Origin: Postechiella marina
Lineage (GTDB): Bacteria; Bacteroidota; Bacteroidia; Flavobacteriales; Flavobacteriaceae
Length of the DNA stretch: 64,000 nucleotides
Direction of reading: 5' to 3'
Assembly: GCF_039538365.1 (NCBI RefSeq)
Contig: NZ_BAABCA010000001.1
Coordinates: 496,001-560,000 of the forward strand
In this document: positions 26,336 through 34,121 of the stretch, piece after piece
Numbering within the stretch: position 1 is the first letter of the stretch
Layout: each line of letters begins with the position of its first letter
Notes under the pieces: model-generated
Database searches by the model: none
Told to the model about the DNA's origin: nothing
What the model saw: only the letters and a program-made list of their open reading frames with translations
Made by a program: the position numbers and the translations under genes

Positions 26336-27625
26336 ATGAACATACCAAGAACGAGTTTTCCTCGAATTGTTATTATAGGTGGAGGTTTTGCTGGAGTTTC
26401 TTTAGCAAAAAAATTATCTAAACAAGAAGTGCAAGTTGTATTACTTGATAAACATAACTACCATACGTTTCAACCGCTTTTATATCAGGTGTCTACAGGA
26501 GGTTTAGAACCAGATTCTATAGCTTATCCTATTCGTAAAATATTAAAAGATTTCCCTAATTTTCATTTCAGATTAGCCGATGTTAAACAAATAGATACAG
26601 AAAATAATAGTGTAGACACTAATATAGGAGCTCTAAAGTTTGATTATCTTGTAGTTGCTTCAGGGTCTAAAACCAATTATTTTGGCAATTCTGAAATAGA
26701 AAAACATAGTATGGCCATGAAAACCATACCACAATCTTTAAATTTAAGAAGTTTAATTCTTGAAAATTTTGAAGAAGCTCTATTAACGTCGGATTTAAAT
26801 GAGCGAAATGCTCTTATGAATTTTGTTATTGTTGGTGGAGGTCCTACAGGTGTTGAACTAGCTGGTGCTCTAGCAGAAATTAAAAAAGGTATTTTACCTA
26901 AGGATTATCCAGATTTAGATACACGTTTAGCACAAATAAATATTATACAATCTAGCGGATGTCTTTTAAAAGGTATGAGCGATAAAGCGTCTGCAAAGGC
27001 CGAAGATTTTTTAGAAAAGTTAGGTGTGCATATCTGGAAAAATGTTAGGGTAACTAATTATGATGGTAAAAATGTAATAACAAATACCGATTTAGTTTTT
27101 CAAAGCTCTACTGTGGTTTGGGCTGCAGGTGTAAAAGGAGCGGTTATTAAAGGCTTGGATGCTAATAATTTTGTAAGTAGGGGTAGCAGGCTTTTGGTAA
27201 ATAATTTTAATCAGGTAAAGGGGTTTAAGCATATTTTTGCTATTGGAGATGTGGCATGTATGGAAAGTGAAGAAAACCCATACGGTCATCCCATGATGGC
27301 ACAACCAGCTATACAACAAGGGGAACAGTTAGGCGAAAATATTTTAAACCTAATAGAAGATAAAACTATGCAACCTTTTGTTTACAAAGACAAAGGTTCT
27401 ATGGCTACCGTTGGCCGAAATAAGGCTGTAGTAGATATGCCTAAATTTAAATTTCAAGGTGTTTTTGCTTGGTTTGTTTGGATGTTTGTACATCTTTTTT
27501 TCTTAATAGGTTTTAGAAACAGAATGGTGGTTTTTGTAAATTGGGTGTACAATTATATACGTTTTGATAGAGAAGCACGTTTAATTATTCGCCCTTTTAA
27601 AAACAAAAACAAAGTGGACGATTAG
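26336..27625 (+). CDS. ndh: Type II NADH:quinone oxidoreductase
   Basis: A 429-residue membrane-associated flavoprotein that passes electrons from NADH to quinone without pumping protons. It has two Rossmann motifs, IVIIGGGFAGVSLA for FAD near the N-terminus and VIVGGGPTGVELAG for NADH near residue 166, plus the second FAD motif FAIGDVACME. The C-terminal hydrophobic stretch WFVWMFVHLFFLIGF (about 380-395) is the usual membrane anchor. Start choice: an in-frame TTG lies seven codons upstream but falls within the -7 box, so the ATG is preferred. It is divergent from lpdA. Confidence 0.94.
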   Translation: MNIPRTSFPRIVIIGGGFAGVSLAKKLSKQEVQVVLLDKHNYHTFQPLLYQVSTGGLEPDSIAYPIRKILKDFPNFHFRLADVKQIDTENNSVDTNIGALKFDYLVVASGSKTNYFGNSEIEKHSMAMKTIPQSLNLRSLILENFEEALLTSDLNERNALMNFVIVGGGPTGVELAGALAEIKKGILPKDYPDLDTRLAQINIIQSSGCLLKGMSDKASAKAEDFLEKLGVHIWKNVRVTNYDGKNVITNTDLVFQSSTVVWAAGVKGAVIKGLDANNFVSRGSRLLVNNFNQVKGFKHIFAIGDVACMESEENPYGHPMMAQPAIQQGEQLGENILNLIEDKTMQPFVYKDKGSMATVGRNKAVVDMPKFKFQGVFAWFVWMFVHLFFLIGFRNRMVVFVNWVYNYIRFDREARLIIRPFKNKNKVDD

Positions 27626-27648
27626 TGTTTTTTAGCTTTTTTTTAAAT

Positions 27649-28200
27649 TTATAAATCGTCTGTAAAATGACGTTTGCTTTTATGCTTGCCAAATTTTTCT
27701 TTGTTATATTTAATAGAGTCCCCTTTAGGTATAGATAAAGTTATCCAAGATTTTCCTTTTATAAGTTTGCCTAAAAGTACAATTTGCCCAGTATGGTAAC
27801 CGTAGTGTGTTAACTGCCTGTTTAAGGCTTCTGTAACCGTATGGCCTTGGTTTCTAATGTAAATAAGGCGTTCTAAATCGGTTTTATCAAGTAAGTTAAT
27901 AGCATTAAATAAGCAAGCCCATCCCGTGTTCCATGCTGCAATTAATTCTGTTTTATTCGTATATTTTTCTTCAAATTCTAAATCGCGATGCCTCCATGTT
28001 TTTTCACCATCTTCAGTTAAAAAATTAGTCCACCGGCTAAGCATATTACCAGCCATATGGTTTACAATTATAGAGATTGAATTTGTGCCTGGTACATATT
28101 CTTTTTGCAAAGCATTAAAAGGCAATTGCTCGAAAGTTTTGTCGCCTAAACTTTTATAATATTCAAACTGTTTAATTACACTTGATAAATACGATTCCAA
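27649..28200 (-). CDS. DUF1572 protein of the DinB-like fold
   Basis: A 183-residue protein of the DUF1572 family, a helical-bundle group related to DinB/YfiT putative metalloproteins. The likely metal ligands are His in VNHMAGN (about 47), and His residues in LTHYGYHTGQI (about 132-136). The preserved motif NxxQL-x-HYxYHxGQI is characteristic. It follows msrB by 13 bases on the same strand and is probably cotranscribed with it. The reaction is unknown; thiol-dependent chemistry is known for some members of the wider superfamily. Confidence 0.85.
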   Translation of the reverse strand: MESYLSSVIKQFEYYKSLGDKTFEQLPFNALQKEYVPGTNSISIIVNHMAGNMLSRWTNFLTEDGEKTWRHRDLEFEEKYTNKTELIAAWNTGWACLFNAINLLDKTDLERLIYIRNQGHTVTEALNRQLTHYGYHTGQIVLLGKLIKGKSWITLSIPKGDSIKYNKEKFGKHKSKRHFTDDL

Positions 28201-28213
28201 ATAATTTAATGTA

Positions 28214-28681
28214 TTAGTTAGCTATAAATTTTAAAGCTACACCGTTAATGCAATGGCGTTTACCAGTTGTTTTTCTTGGTCCATCGTTAAAAACATGACC
28301 TAAATGGCCACCGCATGTAGCACAGTGTTCTTCGGTTCTAGCATAACCTAAATCGTAATCGGTAGAAAATTCTACATTACCCTTTATTTCTTGATCAAAA
28401 CTGGGCCAACCTGTTCCAGAATCAAATTTGTTTTCACTTTTAAATAAAGGCGTATTACAGGCTTTACAAGTATACACACCTTTGTTGTCATTTTTATTTA
28501 AAGCACTAGAAAAAGCACGCTCTGTTCCCGCTTTTCTTAAAACATAAAATTCCATGTCTGTTAATTCAGATTTCCACTCAGCTTCGGTTTTAGATATTTT
28601 ATAAGTTTTATTTTCCTTTTGGGCGTTTCCTTTACAATTAAAAAAAAAGAAAGTTAAAGCGACTATAAATATTTTTTTCAT
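28214..28681 (-). CDS. msrB: Peptide-methionine (R)-S-oxide reductase, exported form
   Basis: A 155-residue enzyme that repairs the R form of methionine sulfoxide in proteins. The zinc site has two CxxC pairs (CKAC and CATC), the core motif GTGWPSF is intact, and the catalytic cysteine is Cys144 in RHCINGVAL. The N-terminus is a signal sequence (FIVALTFFFFNCKGNAQ). It either ends in a poor lipobox at Cys16 (Asn before Cys) or is cut after NAQ by signal peptidase I. Either way it acts outside the cytoplasm. It leads a pair with the DUF1572 gene. Confidence 0.94.
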   Translation of the reverse strand: MKKIFIVALTFFFFNCKGNAQKENKTYKISKTEAEWKSELTDMEFYVLRKAGTERAFSSALNKNDNKGVYTCKACNTPLFKSENKFDSGTGWPSFDQEIKGNVEFSTDYDLGYARTEEHCATCGGHLGHVFNDGPRKTTGKRHCINGVALKFIAN

Positions 28682-28840
28682 GCTAAATATGGTTTGTTTT
28701 GTTACTTAAGTCGAGAACATTAAGAAAACATAACATTGAATTCTAAATATACTTTATTGGGTGACTTCTAAAAAAAAGTTGTGTCTTACTTATTACAAGA
28801 TACAAATTTTGTATTTTTATAACCTATAAACCCTAGAAAA

Positions 28841-29656
28841 ATGAAGATAAAACATACGCTTATATTAATTGGTGCAGCAGCTATAGTTACAGCTTGTGCT
28901 ACTAATCCATTTACAGGAAAAAAGACTATGGCATTGGTGCCTAATTCGCAATTGTTTCCTAGTGCTTTTGCTCAATATGGTCAATTTTTAACAGAAAATA
29001 AAGTAGTAACAGGAACAAAAGATGCCGAAATGATAACTAGAGTAGGGCAACGTATTGCTGTTGCTGCAGAGCGTTGGTTAAATGCTAATGGGCATCAAGG
29101 GTATTTAAATGACTATAAATGGGAGTATAATTTGGTAGACGATAAAACGGTAAATGCTTGGTGTATGCCAGGAGGAAAAATCGTTTTTTATACAGGTATT
29201 TTACCAATTGCTGATGGAGAAACAGGTGTTGCAGCAATTATGGGGCACGAGGTGGCTCATGCATTAGCAAACCACGGACAGCAACGTATGAGTGCTGGTT
29301 ATTTACAGCAAGGTTTAGCTGTAGCAGGAAATGTGGCTATTAAGGATGAGCAAACAAGAAATGCTTTTAACCAATATTATGGAGTAGGATCTAATGTTTT
29401 AGGTATGTTACCTTTTAGTAGAAGTCATGAAACTGAAGCAGATAAAATAGGTGTGTATTTAATGGCTATTGCGGGTTATGACCCAAGTGAAGCAGCCGAT
29501 TTATGGAAGCGTATGAAGGCTAATAGTGGAGGAGAAGCACCACCAGAAATGCTAAGCACGCACCCATCAAACGATTCTAGAATTGCAAATCTTACTGCAT
29601 TGGCTCCAAAGGCTAAAGAAGAAGCTAAAAAGTTTGGCGTTACATCGTTTAGATAG
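28841..29656 (+). CDS. M48-family metalloprotease, lipoprotein
   Basis: A 271-residue zinc protease with a lipobox (VTAC, Cys19), so membrane-anchored in the periplasm. The zinc motif is GHEVAHALANHG (His136, Glu137, His140) and the third-ligand motif is SHETEAD (195-201). The segment DDKTVNAWCMPGGKIVFYTG, ahead of the zinc motif, is typical of the LoiP/BepA-like group, which helps in outer-membrane protein quality control in Proteobacteria. That role here is inferred. A terminator follows, so it is a single-gene transcript. Confidence 0.92.
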   Translation: MKIKHTLILIGAAAIVTACATNPFTGKKTMALVPNSQLFPSAFAQYGQFLTENKVVTGTKDAEMITRVGQRIAVAAERWLNANGHQGYLNDYKWEYNLVDDKTVNAWCMPGGKIVFYTGILPIADGETGVAAIMGHEVAHALANHGQQRMSAGYLQQGLAVAGNVAIKDEQTRNAFNQYYGVGSNVLGMLPFSRSHETEADKIGVYLMAIAGYDPSEAADLWKRMKANSGGEAPPEMLSTHPSNDSRIANLTALAPKAKEEAKKFGVTSFR

Positions 29657-29697
29657 AAAATAAATAGCATTCAAATAAAAATATTTGATTACTTTAG

Positions 29698-29725
29698 AAG
29701 CTGCTCAAAACGAGCAGCTTTTTTT
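29698..29725 (+). terminator. Rho-independent terminator after the M48 protease gene
   Basis: AAGCTGCTC (29698-29706) pairs with GAGCAGCTT (29712-29720) around five bases and runs into seven Ts. Confidence 0.9.
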
Positions 29726-29812
29726 GTACAATAATTCCTTGCTTATTTTTAAAGAGTCATGAGTTTAGGTTTTATTAATTTGATAGAAAAAAGACCTAAA
29801 TAGATATTGCGT

Positions 29813-31201
29813 ATGGTAAAATTAGAAAAAGGAAGTAAAAAACTGTTAAATGCTTGGGCGTTTTACGATTGGGCAAATTCGGTATATACTTTAACCATTG
29901 CTTCTTCTATATTTCCAATTTTTTATTCGGCATTATTTCTTTCAGAAATTAAAACAGTTCAAGCTTTTGGTACAGAATTTAAAAGTACTGCGCTAATAAC
30001 TTTTGTTACTGCATTTACTTTTTTGGTAGTAGCAATAACTTCGCCTATACTATCTGGTATTGCAGATTATGTAGGTAATAAAAAGAATTTCTTAAAGTTT
30101 TTTTGCTATGTAGGTAGCGTAGGTTGTATTGGTTTGTACACCTTTAGTTTAGAGCATATACATTTAAGTTTAATGTTTTATTTTATGGGGTTAATAGGTT
30201 ATTGGGGAAGTTTAGTTTTTTACAATTCGTATTTGCCAGATATTGCTTTTCCAGAACAGCAAGATAAAATTAGTGCACGAGGCTTTTCGATGGGATATAT
30301 TGGTAGTGTTATTTTATTGATTATAAATTTAGCTATGGTAATGAAGCCAGATTGGTTTGGTTTTGATATAAGTATAGATGATGCGATAAGAAAAACGGGA
30401 AGTGAAGAAGATATTATGATGGCATTAAAAAAAGCTAAAGATGCTGCTTCTTTTAAAGCGATGAAAATAGCTTTTATAACAGTTGGTGTTTGGTGGGCTT
30501 TGTTTAGTCAATACTCTTTTTATTTTTTACCAGCTGGTTCATCTAAAGGACATAAGGTAACAAAAGCAGTGGTTTTTAATGGCTTAAAAGAATTGCGATT
30601 GGTGTGGAGACAGCTTAAACAAAATTTAAGATTAAAGCGTTATTTGTATGCTTTTTTTGTTTTTAGTATGGCAGTGCAAACCATTATGCTTGTAGCGGTT
30701 TATTTTGGAGAAGAAGAGATTGATTGGGGTGGTGCTAGCGAAAAAACAACAGGATTAATAGTAAGTATTTTAGTAATACAATTGGTTGCTATTTTGGGAG
30801 CTATTTTAACATCTAAAGCATCTTCTAGATTTGGTAATATTAAAACACTTATAGTTGTGAATTTTATCTGGATGGCTTTGTGTTTTTATGCTTATTTTAT
30901 GCAAACGCCTATACAGTTTTATATAGCAGCAGGTTTTGTAGGCTTGGTAATGGGTGGTGTGCAGTCTTTAGCACGATCTACGTATTCTAAATTTTTACCT
31001 GAGACGGAGGATACAACTTCTTATTTTAGTTTTTATGATGTAGCAGAAAAAATTGGTATTGTTATAGGTATGGTAATTTTTGCAACTATAGATCAGGTTA
31101 CTGGTAGCATGCGTAATGCTATTTTGTTTTTATTTATTTTCTTTTTATTTGGAATTGTATTGTTGTATCGAGTACCAGAAAAAGAAAAGCATGTACAATA
31201 A
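29813..31201 (+). CDS. MFS transporter, UMF1/Atg22-like
   Basis: A 462-residue integral inner-membrane protein with about 12 TM segments. The opening LLNAWAFYDWANSVYTL and the segment SILSGIADYVGNKK (shown here as PILSGIADYVG) are hallmarks of the UMF1 group related to vacuolar Atg22 effluxers. The loop VMGGVQSLARSTYSKFLPE is also conserved. The substrate is unknown for bacterial members; amino acid export is suggested by the eukaryotic relatives. Start choice: the ATG at 29813 is preferred to an in-frame TTG at 29807. A bidirectional terminator follows. Confidence 0.9.
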   Translation: MVKLEKGSKKLLNAWAFYDWANSVYTLTIASSIFPIFYSALFLSEIKTVQAFGTEFKSTALITFVTAFTFLVVAITSPILSGIADYVGNKKNFLKFFCYVGSVGCIGLYTFSLEHIHLSLMFYFMGLIGYWGSLVFYNSYLPDIAFPEQQDKISARGFSMGYIGSVILLIINLAMVMKPDWFGFDISIDDAIRKTGSEEDIMMALKKAKDAASFKAMKIAFITVGVWWALFSQYSFYFLPAGSSKGHKVTKAVVFNGLKELRLVWRQLKQNLRLKRYLYAFFVFSMAVQTIMLVAVYFGEEEIDWGGASEKTTGLIVSILVIQLVAILGAILTSKASSRFGNIKTLIVVNFIWMALCFYAYFMQTPIQFYIAAGFVGLVMGGVQSLARSTYSKFLPETEDTTSYFSFYDVAEKIGIVIGMVIFATIDQVTGSMRNAILFLFIFFLFGIVLLYRVPEKEKHVQ

Positions 31202-31260
31202 AGAATATTAAACAGATGCACTTTGTCTTTTTAGAAAGATAGATTTTAGAAAAATAGAGT

Positions 31261-31300
31261 AAAAAAAAATCCGTTTTCAATTTGAAAACGGATTTTTTAT
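31261..31300. terminator. Bidirectional terminator between the MFS gene and clpC
   Basis: AAATCCGTTTTCAA pairs perfectly with TTGAAAACGGATTT, with an A-run on the left and a T-run on the right. It lies between convergent genes. Confidence 0.92.
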
Positions 31301-31315
31301 GAGTTTGATTTTATA

Positions 31316-33862
31316 TTAAGATTCTGCAGGCTTTTCTGCTTTTTCGATAGAAATACTAAGCTCTTCAGATTTTGTATCTAAATCAATTTTAATATTATCA
31401 CCATCTTGAAGATGAGAAGCTACAATTTCTTCTGCTAAAGCATCTTCTACATATTTTTGAATGGCTCTTTTAAGTGGTCTTGCACCATATTGTTTATCAA
31501 AACCTTTGTCTGCAATATAATCTTTCGCACTTTCTGTAATGGTTAGATTGTATCCTAAACCTTTAATTCTAGCTAAAAGTTTTTCTAATTCGATATCTAT
31601 AATTTTGTTTATGTCTGCTTTTTCTAGAGCATTAAAAACAACAACATCGTCTATTCTGTTCAAGAATTCTGGAGCAAAAGATTTTTTTAGGGCATTTTCT
31701 ATAACCTTAACAGCATTAGCATCTTCTTGTGCTTTTTGCGAAGCAGTACCAAAACCAATTCCTGTTCCGAAATCTTTAAGTTTACGTGCACCAATGTTAG
31801 AAGTCATGATAATTATCGTGTTTCTAAAATCAATTTTTCTGCCAAGGCTATCGGTTAAATGTCCATCGTCTAAAACTTGTAAAAGCATATTAAATACATC
31901 TGGGTGTGCTTTTTCAATTTCATCTAAAAGAATAACAGCATAAGGTTTACGTCTTACTTTTTCTGTAAGTTGTCCGCCTTCTTCGTAGCCTACGTATCCT
32001 GGAGGCGCACCTACCAATCTAGAAATGGCGAATTTTTCCATGTATTCACTCATGTCAATTCTAACAAGCGAGTCTTCAGAGTCAAATAATTCTTTAGAAA
32101 GTACTTTTGCTAGCTGCGTTTTACCAACACCAGTTTGTCCTAAAAATATAAAAGAACCAATAGGTTTGTTAGGGTCTTTTAGTCCTGCACGGTTACGTTG
32201 TATCGCTTTAACAACTTTTGCTACAGCTTCGTCTTGACCAATTACTTTTCCTTTTATTAATTGTGGTAATTCGGCAAGTTTATTAATTTCTGTTTGCGCA
32301 ATTCTATTAACAGGTACACCTGTCATCATAGAAATAACATCGGCAACATTGTCTTCTGTTACTATTTCTCTATGTTGTTTTGTGTCTTCTTCCCATTTTT
32401 CTTGAGCAATGCTTAGTTCTTTTTCAATGCGTTTTTCGTCATCTCTAAGTTTAGCAGCTTCCTCATATTTTTGTTTTCTAACAACAGCATTTTTAGTTTC
32501 CTTAATGTCTTCTAGTTGTTTTTCTAACTCAATAATTTGTTTTGGCACATCTATGTTGGTAATATGCACTCGAGAACCTGCTTCGTCTAAAGCATCAATA
32601 GCTTTGTCTGGTAAAAAACGTTCTGTCATGTACCTATTAGTTAATTTTACACAAGCTTCAATAGCTTCTGGTGTATAATCAACATTATGGTGTTCTTCGT
32701 ATTTACCTTTAATATTGTTTAATATTTCTATGGTTTCATCAACGCTAGTAGGCTCAACAATAACCTTTTGAAAACGTCTTTCTAAGGCACCATCTTTTTC
32801 AATATATTGTCTGTACTCGTCTAGAGTAGTAGCACCAATACATTGTATTTCGCCTCTTGCTAAGGCTGGTTTAAACATGTTAGAAGCATCTAAACTTCCT
32901 GTTGCTCCGCCTGCTCCAACTATGGTATGAATTTCGTCAATAAATAAAATAACATCGTCATTTTTTTCAAGTTCGTTCATTACAGCTTTCATACGTTCTT
33001 CAAACTGTCCTCTATATTTGGTTCCTGCAACTAAGCTTGCTAAGTCTAAAGTAACTACGCGTTTATTAAATAAAATACGCGATACTTTTCGTTTAACAAT
33101 TCTTAATGCTAAACCTTCTGCAATGGCAGATTTACCAACACCAGGTTCTCCAATTAAAAGTGGGTTGTTTTTTTTGCGTCTGCTTAAAATTTGAGACACG
33201 CGTTGTATTTCCTTTTCTCTACCAACAACAGGGTCTAACTTTCCTTCTTCGGCAAAAGCTGTTAAATCGCGTCCAAAATTATCTAAAACGGGTGTTTTAG
33301 ATTTCTTGTTAGTCTTTCCTGTTGGACTATTAAATACATTGTCTTTTGGAGCATCTTCAGAGCTTGCATCATCATCTTGAAAAGATTCTGCTTTAGGCTC
33401 TATATAGTCATTATCGTTTGTAATCATAGATTTAAATTGTTCTTTAACATTATCGTAGTCAACTTTTAATTTATTTAAAAGCTTAGTAGTGGGGTCGTTT
33501 TCATTTCTTAAAATACATAATAGCAAATGTGCTGTATTTATTGATGTACTTTGAAATAGTTTGGCCTCTAAAAACGTTGTTTTTAAAGCGCGTTCTGCTT
33601 GTCTTGTTAAATGTAAATTCTTTTTTTGGTTAGAAGCAGTGGTAATATTAGGGTTTGCAGGACTTAAAATCTCGACTTTACGCCTTAAATGATTTAAGTC
33701 TATATCTAGTGCATTCAAAATATTTATTGCTTTGCCATTACCATCTCGTAAAAGTCCGAGCATTAAATGTTCTGTACCAATAAAATCGTGTCCTAATCTT
33801 AGGGCTTCTTCTTTGCTATAAGCAATTACATCTTTTACTCTTGGGGAAAAATTGTCATCCAT
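31316..33862 (-). CDS. clpC: ClpC, AAA+ unfoldase of the Clp protease
   Basis: An 848-residue Hsp100 protein that unfolds substrates and feeds them to ClpP. In order: two Clp_N repeats (1-150, FSPRVKDVIAYSKEEA), first AAA domain with Walker A GEPGVGKSAIAEG and Walker B VILFIDEIHT, a UVR-type middle segment (YEEAAKLRDDEKRIEKE), second AAA domain with Walker A GQTGVGKTQLAK and Walker B VILLDEIEKAHPD, and the C-terminal ClpB-type domain. The UVR motif separates ClpC from ClpA and ClpB. It is transcribed alone, divergently from gyrA. Confidence 0.97.
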   Translation of the reverse strand: MDDNFSPRVKDVIAYSKEEALRLGHDFIGTEHLMLGLLRDGNGKAINILNALDIDLNHLRRKVEILSPANPNITTASNQKKNLHLTRQAERALKTTFLEAKLFQSTSINTAHLLLCILRNENDPTTKLLNKLKVDYDNVKEQFKSMITNDNDYIEPKAESFQDDDASSEDAPKDNVFNSPTGKTNKKSKTPVLDNFGRDLTAFAEEGKLDPVVGREKEIQRVSQILSRRKKNNPLLIGEPGVGKSAIAEGLALRIVKRKVSRILFNKRVVTLDLASLVAGTKYRGQFEERMKAVMNELEKNDDVILFIDEIHTIVGAGGATGSLDASNMFKPALARGEIQCIGATTLDEYRQYIEKDGALERRFQKVIVEPTSVDETIEILNNIKGKYEEHHNVDYTPEAIEACVKLTNRYMTERFLPDKAIDALDEAGSRVHITNIDVPKQIIELEKQLEDIKETKNAVVRKQKYEEAAKLRDDEKRIEKELSIAQEKWEEDTKQHREIVTEDNVADVISMMTGVPVNRIAQTEINKLAELPQLIKGKVIGQDEAVAKVVKAIQRNRAGLKDPNKPIGSFIFLGQTGVGKTQLAKVLSKELFDSEDSLVRIDMSEYMEKFAISRLVGAPPGYVGYEEGGQLTEKVRRKPYAVILLDEIEKAHPDVFNMLLQVLDDGHLTDSLGRKIDFRNTIIIMTSNIGARKLKDFGTGIGFGTASQKAQEDANAVKVIENALKKSFAPEFLNRIDDVVVFNALEKADINKIIDIELEKLLARIKGLGYNLTITESAKDYIADKGFDKQYGARPLKRAIQKYVEDALAEEIVASHLQDGDNIKIDLDTKSEELSISIEKAEKPAES

Positions 33863-34121
33863 AATAGGTTCCTTTCTGCATTAAAAATACTAAAACATTT
33901 TATCTAAGGCAAAAACTATACCTTAAATTATAGCTAAAGTTGCTAATTGACGAAAAAAAGTTTATTAAATCAAAATTTATGCATGCATAGTTATTAACCA
34001 AAAAGGGATTAAAAATTGTTAATAAATAGTCCTAAAATTTAACTAAGATCATTTATTCTCACTAACGAAATTACTATATTAGCATGTTTTGAAATATTGA
34101 TAAAAATTTAATTAAATATAT

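Noticed and set aside
31539..31943. 134-codon open frame opposite clpC
   Set aside because: It is a shadow of the clpC coding frame.
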